Below are positions 32,031-43,853 of a stretch of DNA of 64,000 nt, in pieces; within the stretch, counting starts at the first letter, position 1; every line of letters starts with the position of its first letter. Source of the stretch: Pisaster brevispinus (taxonomy: Eukaryota > Echinodermata > Asteroidea > Forcipulatida > Asteriidae); assembly GCA_023634235.1 (NCBI GenBank), contig JAMKCF010000013.1, positions 13,641,705 to 13,705,704 on the forward strand, written 5' to 3'. The notes under the pieces are model-generated. The model ran no database searches and had not been told where the DNA came from. It was given only the letters and a program-made list of their open reading frames with translations. The translations under genes were made by a program, and so were the position numbers.

Positions 32031-33205
32031 GTCTGAGACGCCTCAGTAGAATTGGACGATGATCAGGGCAGTCATGATTTCTAAGTCTATTAATAATCTC
32101 GGCAGAAGAAATCAAAGCCAGTTTGTAAAACGCTTCCACCCAAGAAGAATGTGAACTCCATAGCCATCAGCCAATTCCCCCAAGAGTCAAAAGTGTAATA
32201 TCACATATGGGTAACCGATCAATGCCGGTAATGAAACCAAGTCTAGCGTGGAACTCTCTCTCTCTCTCTCTCTCTCACTTTCAGCCGATCCGGGAGAAGA
32301 AGACTGGACCGTGTGGTATACAGACTTTAATTTGATCATGTTATTGAGCAGGGGGGAAATATTTTTTAATAGCGTGGATAATCAATTGAAGTGAAGGAAA
32401 TGTGGCCTACTGAACAGTATCTTTTAATTCCCCTGTGAGATGAACGGTTGGAGAAATTGGAATAGTATGTTTTCACATCTGTATTTGGGAATGAGAATCT
32501 AGTGTAGATGATTGAAGTTATTTATTAAAGAATTAGATTAGGATGTTTATGGTTATGGACCATTAAATATCCCAATTTCGAGAAAAGTATTCCCATTAGA
32601 GTGTTTTCTTATCAGGGGAACCATAAACTGGAGCTGTTTAAAAAAAATTTTTTTATCGGACTTGCCCTAGCCACAACTGAAAATAAAATGCAACCAAGCA
32701 TTAAAGTACTGTCTAATTGTAATTCTTTGGTCAGAAATGGCAAGTCTGGTTCCTTGACTGGGGACCACTGATATCCTCATTGCAAACGAAGCATTCCAGT
32801 CAACAGAAAATTGTTTTCCATTTTGGGTGCGATGGCCCAATTTCATAAATATGTTAACAAGAAAAATTTGGTTAAATGTTCTTTTTTTTTCTTCAAGGCA
32901 GCAATGTAGCACAGTAGCAAGGAATCATGTTAAAACCATCTGAATCAGTGTACATGGACATACAGTGCAGGTACAGATTACCTTTGGTTCCTGCTAAGTT
33001 AAATTTGTTGTGGTAAGCAAATCTATTTTGGCTCCCAGCAAGGACCTTTGCAATGAGGTATAAGACAGACATGTAGGGCATTATTGCTGTGAGTAATCAT
33101 TGAGCTGTGGTCGGACTGATTGACACATGGATGATAAAACCAAATAAAACATGCTGGGTGGCATTTCACTATTTCCCCCACATCTCCTGAATGCTTTATG
33201 TAGGA
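32031..33205. other. No gene; (CT)n microsatellite
   Basis: CT dinucleotide repeat at 32254-32276. The piece at about 32834 (GGCCCAATTTCATAAATATG) may be another one-ended family fragment. No exon is recognised. Confidence 0.5.
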
Positions 33206-33860
33206 CTCACAAGGGCCTGAGGTCATCCATACTATGCGGATTGGGATATACTTTTATCTTGATTGGGGCCCAATCTCTCCCAATAAGGATGCTGTTGGTC
33301 CCCATTTGGTGGTAACCAGATGGAAACAGACATTTGTGTTCAGCCCCTTGCAGCTTTTAAAATGGTATCCGGAAAGACAACTTAAACTTTTTAAGTTTTT
33401 TTTTTCATTTAAAACTAGATCAGGAAAGTTCTCTAGATTGTGTAGGCGTACACGAACGGACATTAATGTGTTTCCCACAGGCCCGAAGACCTCCATACTG
33501 GTTTTTTTCATAATTTAAAACTAGATCAGGAAAGTTCTCTAGATTGTGTAGGCGTACATGAACGGACATTAATGTGTTTCCCACAGGCCTGAAGACCTCT
33601 ATACTACACCGATTGGAATATACTGTTATCTTGATCAAACACATTCTCTCCCAATAAGGATACTATTGCCTGGTACCCGTTTGGTAACCAGTTGATGGAA
33701 ACAGACATTCTTGGTCAGCCCCTTGCATCTTTTGAAGTCTTATCCCAAAAGACAACTTAACCTTTCTGAGATTTTTTCCATTTAAAACTAGATCAGTAAA
33801 GTTCTTCAGTTTGTGTACATGAGGGAACATTAATGTGTTTCCCATGCCCTCACGTCATGA
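33206..33860 (+). repeat. Nested tandem duplication
   Basis: A unit starting near 33236 (GATTGGGATATACTTTTATC) recurs at about 33610 (GATTGGAATATACTGTTATC). Within the first unit, a block starting AAAACTAGATCAGGAAAG is itself duplicated with a period of 106 bp (33411 and 33517). A third, diverged block lies at 33783-33846. Open frames on the - strand here only mirror the repetition. Confidence 0.85.
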
Positions 33861-34166
33861 TTCCTATCTCGTCGGTCTGAGATTAATCCTTAAAAATGCA
33901 GAGGTCTTCAACTTTAGGAAGTTATTCCAGATGGGTTGGGGGGGAAAAACATATTTGATAATATTCCGACGGCCACTAACCTTCTAACGAGATAACAAAA
34001 TTTGTAGTTCAAGACAACAAGGCCAAGGGTATGGTAAGTGGAAGATATATTACAATGACAGGGAAACATACTATATGTAGAATGTAGCCTGTCTGAAAAA
34101 GCATGAAAACTAAGAGTCCAGGCTCGCCAGTCTCTGTTCCTGATATTTTTCATGTCTAATTTGTGC
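33861..34166. other. Nothing recognised
   Basis: About 300 bp without recognisable features. Confidence 0.45.
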
Positions 34167-34365
34167 TTAAAGGCAGGGTACACTTTTGGTAATTGTCAAA
34201 GACAAGTATCCTCACTTGGCATATCCCAACATACATGTATGCATAAAATAACAAACCTTTTAAAATTTGGGCTCAATTGCTCGTCGAAGTTGCAAGAAAA
34301 AAATTGAAAGAAAAACCACTCTTGTTGCTTAAAATTGTGTTACAGAGCAAACTTCTTTAAATGTG
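34167..34365. repeat. Fragment of a dispersed repeat (TTAAAGGCAGGGTACAC...)
   Basis: The opening TTAAAGGCAGGGTACACTTT and the later GGCTCAATTGCTCGTCGAAG look like one arm of a high-copy inverted repeat I associate with sea-star genomes. This rests on memory, not a search. Only one arm is present. Confidence 0.4.
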
Positions 34366-37271
34366 TAGAAATTTGCATGAGATTACCCAATACCAAACGC
34401 TTGTTCAGAAACTTTAATTAGAATTAAAAAATAATTTTAAAAACATTTCTAGCAAAATGAAGATGAAAGTGGCTTTCGAACACACCATTTGTTCTGCACA
34501 CATAATCTAAAGTTTGGTGCACGTTGGGATGCATTGCAGTGTTGAATGACAAGTATACAGTGCGTGTGTACATACACGTTGTATGTATGCGCAACGCATG
34601 TTGCAGTTATTACTCACTCGCATCTCCATACTCCGGCTCGAGACACCAAGAGTGTAAGTGCATCTTCAACAAGTCAGACTTAGTCACCAATTTCAAGTCC
34701 CACAGCCCCCTCCTACCCACCCACACTGAGCACCCACGTTGTTAGAACCTGGTTGAAAATGGAAATTTCATGGGCAATAAAAGTTACCCCCTCAATTCAG
34801 GGCAAGCTTTGGTGAGGGCATCCACTTCAAAGGGAAGGCGACCGTCACATCGGCAATTCACCAGAAGTTCTTTTTATTATTGCACCGCGTCGCTTCCGCT
34901 GGAGCATAAGTGCCTGTGTTCTTCCTCTTCGCATACATGCGGCAATTTCTCAAGCTAAGTATTTGTTCAATCGGGATTCAAAGTTTGTTTTCTGTATCTT
35001 GTCAGACCATCATTCGCACACAAGGGAAGAATATATTTTCTCCTGGCTTCATTGTTGTTTTACAGTCAGGGGGGGGCTAGTACTCATTACAAACTCGTCA
35101 TTGTTGTCTTAGCGAGACACGTCCGTCCATTGCACCCGGCAAGAAACCACCTCGATGGTTGCAGACTGTTTTGAGAGATTGATTTACAAGTTGACATAGT
35201 CTCAGGTTTTATTTGTCCCCTTTGTGGACATGTTTTGTGGCTACGTGCGGAACAACAACAAAGGAATTCCACCGATGACTGGCACTCATTTCTCTCTGAG
35301 GGTCCCAATAAAGTACTGATATCAAAAGAACCGTGAATTACATTGTCTCTTACAAGTTAATTTCTTTTCCTGTTTTTTTGTGTGTTATAGACACAGTAAC
35401 TGCTTTGCCTGAGGTAACAGACATTTTTTTTTGTAGTGAAAAAAGATGTTCACTAAATTGTATGGATATCATATTAATAATTTAAAACTTAATTACATAG
35501 TATTTTAGTATCAATGAGGGTGATTTTTGGAATTTTAAGTTTATGATTTAGTTTTTTCTTAAGATGTTATGTTAAAATGTATAGAAATGGGCCCTTTTTC
35601 CGTTTCTTAAATTTGAAACTATACTACAGCTAACTGTAAAAAGTTATCTTTGAGTTCAGTCTTTTAGGGTTTTAAGTATTGTTTTCCTCACATTTTCGAA
35701 TTTGAGTCACCCCCTTGGGATTTTGTTGTAGGGTCATGCTTTTAATCTTGTGCACTATGAAGACACTTGGAGGCACTTTTCCTCCCAACCTTCACCTAGA
35801 TCATAGCCCCATTTCCAATTTATATCTACTGTTTCCCATCTTTTTAAGATCGTGTAGACTATATCCATGCAGTACACTGATACAGCAGGCCCTAAGCCCT
35901 TGAAAGCAAGCAGGCGTAAAATCCTTCCAGCAGTGCATGACACACAATAAAACATTCAGCATCTTCAGAGAGCGGTTTCCGTTGGACTTCTCTGCACCTT
36001 TCTTTTATATTTGCTATATGAGGCGAGTTAGTCTATGGGCTAGTCCTTGCTGTGTGGATAGATTTCTGGATGGATGGAGTGGGGATGATTACGACGTTTC
36101 CAAGAAACTTAAGTCAGATTTGGTGGGATGGACCATTGTGTTCAACCATGATGGAGGAAATGAATCAACTGGTGATGGTGGAGGCTGTGAGCGCTGATAG
36201 TTTTAAGGAAACTATTACTTTCAAACAGTTTGAACTTTCTCTCTCATTTACAAAAGTAGCACTTACGTTTTGAAGGGAGTATGTGATGTACATGAATTGG
36301 TTGTGTTTAATTAGTCTAGTACACTAAGCAGGCCATTGGTCTTTGATAGCTAGTAATATTGATAGCTAAAAACAACTTCTTGAAGGTCAAACCCTGCCAC
36401 AAGAGGGCCTCCTTCATTAGTCCAAAGACTGCCTAACACAATACATGTACTCCATTGACACTTAGTATGTTATTGCACTTTCTGGCTTTGTTGCTAGGTG
36501 GACAATGCAAGGGTCAAAGTAGAATGGGATTTCGGAAAAAAATTAGTACAAACTGCTACATGTCTAAGTATATATAGCAGGGCTACATTTTTAAGGTATA
36601 AAACTTTGGGGTATAAATGGTGACAGGGAATGTTCCCTTCGAATGCCCCCCCCCCCCCAACGTTCTCCTTTTCTGTTCTTGTTTGGAGTTTTTCAAGCAA
36701 ATATTTGTCACTATAAAATTTGCATTTAAACAATAAAAGACACAACACACTATCCTCCATCATCAGTCTTTTTTTTCTAAGTTCACCTTATTTGGGGATT
36801 TGATGGGAAGTTGTCGTTTGTCTCATCCCAGAGTTGTTACATTGTTTGTTTCTCTGGTGGCCCAGGATGAAATATAAATCCTAGCACTTGCCCATCTGTT
36901 GCCATTATATTCTTGGTATTTTGTTAGATGATATTTATGCAAGGGCCTACATGCCTGGGGTATAAAGTGAAGGGAATGATTGATGGGGCTTCTCTCCTGT
37001 TTGTGGTAGGGAAATATTGCTCATAACTTGGCTGGATAAAGTGTCATCTTTGTGATATGGACCTTTTCCTATTTCAGTCTTGTTGAAGGGTATTAATAGG
37101 GTATGCCTTGTCTGGGAGAATGCTTATCAAAGGTGCTCCGCCTCCTGTCGGTGTGGGAGAGAATGTCGGAAAGACTCTCCACTGTGGGTAGCACTGGGAC
37201 TGGTTGAGTTTGATGAATCATAGAGCATCAAGACCCTTGCACTGCCGGCGAATGCTGGCCGGGAATTACAC
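34366..37271. other. No gene; 13-C run
   Basis: Short frames only. A run of 13 C lies at 36646-36658. No exon or named repeat is recognised. Confidence 0.45.
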
Positions 37272-37414
37272 AAAGGCCATGGCCTCTGTTGCCCTGGTTT
37301 TAGCCTTGGTGCCCCTTACAATGTTTCCCATAGACTATCAGGTTTTTTTTCTCCAATGGCAGTGCCCTTTGCAAACTGAAAATGGCCTTGCCCTTTCAAA
37401 GATGAAATTCCAGG
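37272..37414 (+). repeat. Dispersed repeat family (GCCTTGGTGCC type), copy 1
   Basis: Contains TTGCCCTGG, AGCCTTGGTGCCCCTTACAA, CAGTGCCCTTTGCAAACTGAA and GGCCTTGCCCTTTCAAAGA. The same landmarks appear in order at 45837-45968 and, more briefly, at 59827-59905. Non-coding; family unnamed. Confidence 0.55.
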
Positions 37415-39363
37415 TTTTCCCTGGTGTCCACACCTTAATAAGCAATTGAGGGTGGTATTGTGAGCTACATGTACTGTTCAGGGCTGCAGCATGGACAATG
37501 CTCTTTTTTTAAAGTTGGGCTTTACAGCTCATTAAAAAAGAAGAAGAAAATGTGGTTGAAATTTTAGAGAAAGTTTATAAATGGCTGTTAGATTTAGACA
37601 CATAAATGTACATGTAGTTGAGTATTGAAATGGGCGACAACATGGGTGGGGTGTGCGTGGTCTTAACAAAATAAAACAAGTTATCATTATGCACAATTGT
37701 TGGTTCAGGCAGGGTATAACTTGGTGAACAGGAAATTTTGTTTGGAAAGTGGCCTCCCTAATATTGGAGTACTTCTAAGCAGCTCTGTTAAGTGCACAAT
37801 TTTGCTAAGCGTGGACAATTTCAGGTTAATCGAATCAGTTTATCAGCCAAGATGCGATTGTTGTCAGTCCCTGCTTATTCATGGTCAGGAATACCTCTAT
37901 AGACAGTATTTGGTGCTAAGCCTTTTTTTCCCCCCTAAAGTTGGTACAGGGTGGACTTGTCACCAAGTCCACCCGGATGGATCTTAAACTGTTCCAGCAA
38001 CCGTTACCAGTGTCTTTCTGGGTCAGCACCCCGATTAAAGATTTGTTGATGGCGGCTGGAGCAGCTGACATTCCGCCACCAGACGTGAAGATGAAAAATG
38101 ACGACATGCTTGGCTTCGCGACAAGTACACAATACCGATTTCTTCATTTTTTTTCAGCAGCTGTTTTTCTCCCATGTTTGGTAACTTAAAGGAACAGTCA
38201 GCTGTCGTTAGAACTTTTGTTTCAAAATATTTTTTAAGATTAATCACCCTGTTTCTTGAAGCAAACAGTACTAGTTGTTTAAGGGTTGTGTTGCATATGC
38301 AGCCATTATTTTCTTTTTATCTTGTGAAAATAATAATAAAAACAAGACCTAGGCTGGGAGAGAATAATGTTGCAATGGTGCATCATTTAACATGGTCAAA
38401 CATATGGTCAATTGCACTGCATTTTTTGCAAGCAGTGCCGTAAAACTAGAAATTAGAAATTAGAAATAAGCCACCAAAGATGACAGACAGTTCTTGGAAA
38501 CAGACTCTGTTATCATGGGTCTCAGCCTAAAGGAAAATTTGTTTCTTACTGAGGTAGAAATTGTCGCATTTATAGAAGCATATTTCAATAGATGTTAATT
38601 TTGTATCAGGGATAAAAAATATTAATTTGGTTTTTACCCATACACTGACGTGTGTAAAGCACTGTATACTCAGTACTTTTCTAAGTCCTGTGAAAATATC
38701 CACAGTCATATTACTCGAACCCATACCTTTTCCATTCAAGAGCTGATGTCTTACCGCTGGAACACAGAGATTGCCTGGTAGCTAGAGGCAGTTTGAGTCC
38801 TATATTTTAGCAGGGGGTACGGCAAGCATATTTTACAAAGAAGTGAGGAAATAATGCTTAACCTTGTAAACACATGCCCACTCCGTGTGTGCAGTGTACA
38901 TTGAAGAAATTTGCATTTTTTGCGACTGTTTTAGGACGTAAACCAAGTTTACGTTCCGCAAAACTATTATTATTATTATTGTGTATTTGACCATTGATAC
39001 AAAACAAGAATATACACTACAGGCAGTCATAAATAAGATAAAACTGTAGGTGTGATGCAAGGAAATTCGCAGTTGAAAGCGCCCTCACACGGTCAAAAAT
39101 ATTGTAAATTGCACTGCATTTTTGGGTTGTACATAAGTAGCAAGCAGTGCCATAAAACTAGACTCGTACGTACGTACGTGTAGTCTCACAGGCCCATATA
39201 CGTAGACCTTGGCCCAAACTTCTTTGAAGGACTTGCTTGGATCCTTCCTCACTCTACCATGCTCTTAACCAAATCTACACTGTAACACAATAGCAACTCA
39301 TCATCTAAACTGTTGGACTCTGATTATGTCAGTGTGCTTGATCCCTTAAGCATTTATAAATCA
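37415..39363. other. No gene; small duplications and a tRNA-like scrap
   Basis: A block of about 40 bp (ATTGCACTGCATTTTT...AAGCAGTGCC.TAAAACTAGA) occurs at 38413-38450 and again at 39108-39163, where it carries about 20 extra bp. A TTA microsatellite lies at 38967-38981. On the - strand near 38700-38760 a GGTTCGAG box-B-like motif suggests another decayed tRNA-derived repeat. No exon is recognised. Confidence 0.45.
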
Positions 39364-39558
39364 GGGCCCAATTTTATAGAGCTGTTTAAGCAGATCAGAA
39401 AAGTGTTTAATATTTTCTGCTCTGCCAAGCTAAGCAGGATACCAGTCACAGATTGCACATGTGGAATGGTATTTTGGGTGGTAACCTTATTCTGGTAAGC
39501 ATAAATTTGTTGATGCTTAGCTACTTTCCTGTTTAAGCAGCTCGATAAAATTGGACCC
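39364..39558 (+). mobile_element. MITE-like element with 21-bp terminal inverted repeats
   Basis: Starts GGGCCCAATTTTATAGAGCTG; its end, reverse-complemented, starts GGGTCCAATTTTATCGAGCTG. It is 195 bp and non-coding. Its interior matches 50447-50631 in the opposite orientation, including CTTACCAGAATAAGGTTAC and GTGACTGGTATCCTGCT on that strand. I see no clear target duplication, so the superfamily is open. Confidence 0.7.
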
Positions 39559-42500
39559 ATGTTTTCTGGTGCAGTCTAATCCAACAATTAAGCGAACTAA
39601 ACATGCCATGGATTTTGATGGGTTTTGGGTGGTGAGGGTTTTATTGTTAGGTTGATAACTATGGGAGTATCACTATTCTGAAATGTTTACTTCTCAAGTT
39701 TAGCGGAAGTCCACGCCATGCTGTTTAAATCTTTCTTTATTTCCGAAGCATAGACTTCACTTCCTTATAAGTAAGAAATTGTGATCCCTTTAATTTGTTG
39801 TACTCACAAAATTCCCACTCTGGGCTTTCACCACGAAAATGTGCTAAATTTATTCTGTCATAATAGCCCCCCACAGCTATTTATTTGGGGACTGGGACTA
39901 TTTATTAGTTTAGTGATTTTTATCCTTAATCACTCAGACTCCCCACTTTGCCTTCAGCGTAGCTTCTTTGTTCTATTGGGATTGATTAATCTTCATCAGA
40001 AAGATGTGAAGGAATTCTCTAGATGATTACTAAAGGATATGTCACAGTCTAAAAAGGAGAAAATGAAAGTTTGAAGATGAGGAGGGAAAGAAAAAATATA
40101 GAAACAAATAATAATCCTCAGGTTACTTGTGTGGGATTCAAACCCACGACATTGAGAGTTAGAGTGCAAACCAATTATCGGTAAAACCCAAAATTATACT
40201 TTTTATCCATGATGCATTTATTTATTAGACTCTCAATAATCTATTTGAGACTCTAAAAAGTATTCATGCAAGATTTTAAAATTGATGAATATTTACATTC
40301 CCGACTGTTCTACCTTAACTTACACATGGAAGAATTCACTCAAGATTCACCAAAGAACCTAATGAAAATATCTTAGTGGTAGAAAAAGGACATCTACTAG
40401 ATGTCCTTTTTTTCTTTAATATAAAAATGCAGAAGGGGGTTATACACATGTTTTTTGTGGTATATAAAATTACATGCAAGCAGATCTTATCTTGATACAG
40501 AATTTAATCACAATCTTCTTCAAGCATTTAATTAAAAACATTTCTTGGGACATTTGATCTTCTCAATTAATCTTTTGTTTGCATTGAAAGTCGGTCTTCA
40601 GTTTCCTTTTTCCCAGTAACTTCCCAAATTTTACCATGTGTTTTTAGTTGTTGATGATTAGTATGGAGAAACTGCTGTATATGGTAACCCTGTCTGTGTT
40701 TGGTCTGAGGCGACAAGGTCTGCAGAATCAATGAATGAACCTTGAGGTTTTGCCACCCTTCTCAGCTCTGGTCGTAAATCTTCCCCCCATATTATTTTGT
40801 TGTGTTTAAAATATCTGAGTAAATATTTCCAAACATTTGGTGTTATTACAAGGATGGTTACATCCTAGGAATTGGCCATAAAAGAGAAATAGTGCTTAGC
40901 AGTCATGGGTGGAGCTCTATGAAATTGGCCAGCAGAAATTTCTTGTAAAAACACCCATTTCCATAATGAAGTGTAAATGTTTTTGTTGTTGGATAAAGTT
41001 ATTTGGGAGTTGTGGACAAAAGGAGACTTACAGTTTGTGGTTACTGTTGGTTTTGGTTTTCCAGAATGTAGACTATGGTTTTGTGGGGTGGGGTTGGGGA
41101 CATAGGTGAGGTGGCCCAGACTCTTGTTTTGCAGTCGGTCTGCCTTGGGCAGAGCAGCTTGCTCTTGACTGTTGGCCTCAGGGCATCCTCTGGTCTCAAG
41201 TACATAGAAGCCCTACTTTGACCTCAATTTGCTCTGTGCTTTTTTATGCTTTAGTGCTCATCATGTACCATATTTTGTTCACATTGTTTTGTATTTTGTA
41301 AAACACCTGGAGATTTCCTTATGTCTTTGTGTTATATACTCTGTAGGAATGTTTTCTCATGTTCATCTGTATATATTTTTTTAAAGTGTAAATTTTGATT
41401 GAAAAAAGTGACTGAGAGTGACCTGTAGATGCCACAATTCTGCGACGGATTCCATGTCTGAAACGGATTATCTGATTCTTGAATCAGATCCACGTCTAGA
41501 AATTGAAATTCAAATTTCAGTTTACAGTGTATTACATTTTCCTTCATCTTGAAGTCAATCCGCAACTCATAATGAACGGATGTTGGAAATTACAATATAT
41601 TCTCGTCTGTGCTAAGGTTTGCTTAAGGTAAGAGTTAATTATTCAATTTCCAAAAGCTTACAGTGGTGAGATGCTGAACACAGATTCTGATTAATTCATA
41701 CAAATTTGTCTCAGCAAATATTTTGCGATGGTAAACTAATTCCAGCTGAATCTGAAGACAGATGTCTTGTTGGACTTAACTTCTTTACTTTTTTAACAAA
41801 CATATTGATGTTTGCAACATTCAAAGACGTATGTCTGATCTCCCAAATACCTTCCTGGAAAATGACAGCTTCATTTGCATAATAGCAATCCAGTCATGCT
41901 AGTAGAACTGAGTGTTAACTGATAAATTGGGGTTGCTACTTGGTGGTGAAATTAATTTTAAAAGTAAAGACATACATCATTCAAGCTAGATCTGTTATTT
42001 GTATAATCGCATCCTGTCACTGTCTTTTGTTATGTGCGGGGCTGCATACCTGCGGGTAATAGTAATTCATTTAACTTTTGCTGCCCCTGACCCACATAGC
42101 TGTTGCAGTTTTTCTTGTTGTTTATTTCATTCGTCCATAGTTTGTTTGTGTTTATTATTGTATTGGCCCTTTTAAGATGTTTAGATTCTGTGTTTTTCTG
42201 TTCATTTTGTATTGTTTGTGTACATTTTGTTTGTTTTCTTGCTCCTTTTATCACGTTTATTTTTGTGTTCATTTGTTTATTACTGTACATTTTGCGTTGT
42301 TTTGGTCGAATAAATAATAATAATAATAATGATTTGCTAAATGGTGCATTTGTTACATAAATACCCAAATTTTGGTCACTAATTAGCCCTTTATGTATTT
42401 CATTAGATTGTTTTGTTTCTTGTTGTCAATTTTTAGTCAAATTTTATGGATGTGAATCAAGTGCCATTAAATGTGCAGACAACCGAAACATGATATGAAT

Positions 42501-42766
42501 GTGATGTGATATGCCTTAAACATTCTATATGTTTAGAAATACTTACTCCTTTTCTGATAAACTATTTAATGAGCAAATAAACCCACTTTTGAGTTTTGGC
42601 AGGAAGTGCCCTGGTTTGGGAATGGGAATGTCACAAATTTTCACCTTTCATTATATTCTCAAATAAGGCATTCTTATCGATGACCCTTTTAAAAATATGC
42701 ACAATTTGAATGTCAAGTATTAATCAACCACAAGGGAAACTGACTGGTTAAATTTTAAACAATTTG
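39559..42766. other. No gene; tRNA-like scrap, palindrome, LINE-tail-like sequence
   Basis: The - strand near 40120-40200 contains GGGTTTGAATCCC, a box B-like motif. A perfect inverted repeat lies at 40383-40411. One-ended family fragments lie near 40896-40931. The segment about 41300-41340 and the T-rich stretch 42060-42330, ending in AATAAA and (AAT)n, look like LINE 3' tails. No exon is recognised. Confidence 0.45.
40383..40411. other. Perfect 14-bp inverted repeat with 1-nt centre
   Basis: AAAAAGGACATCTA and TAGATGTCCTTTTT flank a single C. It could form a cruciform or an RNA hairpin ending in a U-run. No adjacent gene explains it. Confidence 0.8.
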
Positions 42767-42940
42767 GGGTTGAACAAAGAAAAGTTGCCTGGTTGAATGG
42801 CACCCTCGACCAAAGATATTGACAAAAAAGGGAGACCACCAAAATTAGGGCTAGATACAATGTAGCTCAGTTCGTGCAACGTCGGCAGGTTTATCTGGAG
42901 GTTCAAGTCCCGCTTTAGTCAATTATTCTTTGTTCAACCC
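42767..42940 (+). mobile_element. TIR element carrying a tRNA-like segment
   Basis: The ends are GGGTTGAACAAAGA and TCTTTGTTCAACCC, a perfect 14-bp terminal inverted repeat in a 174-bp element. Inside, about 42853-42922 reads like a degenerate tRNA: TGTAGCTCAGTTCG (box A-like) and GGTTCAAGTCCCG (box B-like). This is either a MITE that captured a tRNA or an unusual SINE. I recall similar repeats from sea stars but have not checked. Confidence 0.65.
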
Positions 42941-43684
42941 AAAATCATTTGAATGTGAATCTAATTGGGAGGATGTGCTATTGACATGGATTTAGATCCC
43001 CAAGAAAGTTCTCATTTCTTTGACTCCACATTTCCTGAATCAGGAAACCTAAACACATGTACCTCAGTCTCATCTTAAAATCTGTCTGGGTATTTATTTA
43101 ATTTTGATACAGCATTCAGCAATCTCTTGGTTCAGTATACGTGTACAAGCCAGTGTTATCTGTCAGACAATCCTCCATAAATTTCATCCATTCAACATAT
43201 CGGAGACTATACATTCCGGTACACAATCAGCACATAGCATATTTCCATGCTGCACATGTGTGCACTTTGATACTTGCCAAGTGCCATCAGAGAGTCACTT
43301 ATCAAATAATTTTGGAGATGGCTTGACCTCGAGTGACCTCAATATGGACATTGAACCTTTGTAGACATATCTTGGCCAGATGTATTAGTTCTATTGTATA
43401 GTATAATTGTTATCATAACCTTTGTTGTTTAAAATTTAAAAACATGCCAAGTGACAATATATACATTAAAGAGGTATGATATCAAGCTAATTGGTAAATG
43501 TGTAAATAACTATTTTTACAAAATGTGCTGCCACTTTGCCCCAATATGAATAATCGATTAAATAAATAAATATAAATTAAATAAGTATAAATAATATAAT
43601 ATCATTTAAGTAAATAAATATAATTTAATGTTAAAATAGTATGAACAGCAATGGTATACATGTACAACTTTGACAGTAAAAACT
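42941..43684. other. No gene; AT-rich TAAA/ATA tract
   Basis: AT-only stretch at about 43556-43630 made of TAAATAAA-like units. Nothing else is recognised. Confidence 0.5.
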
Positions 43685-43853
43685 CAGGCCTTGAACTTCG
43701 CTCTTAAAAGGGCGCGACAATTTTCCTCTGGTAAGGGGCACTCTACATGTATGAGGAAAATGTAAATTTGTATTGGAACTTTGTAAAGGGCACCACAGCA
43801 AAAGCACAGGGCACCACGGCAATTGCTGTGGGTGCCGTGGGTTATTTCAAGGC
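43685..43853 (+). repeat. Dispersed repeat beginning CAGGCCTTGAACTTCGCTCTT
   Basis: The first 50 bp recur at 58166-58213. The ends GCCTTGAA and TTCAAGGC are inverted, and an internal CCACGGCA / TGCCGTGG hairpin lies near 43814-43840. The element is probably a small inverted-repeat transposon. Confidence 0.6.

Noticed and set aside
33254..33644. Two similar - strand frames, suggestive of a duplicated small gene
   Set aside because: The likeness comes from the underlying DNA tandem duplication; no ATG context, domain or conservation evidence.
42853..42922. Functional tRNA gene
   Set aside because: Box A and the acceptor stem are degenerate and the segment lies within a repeated TIR element.
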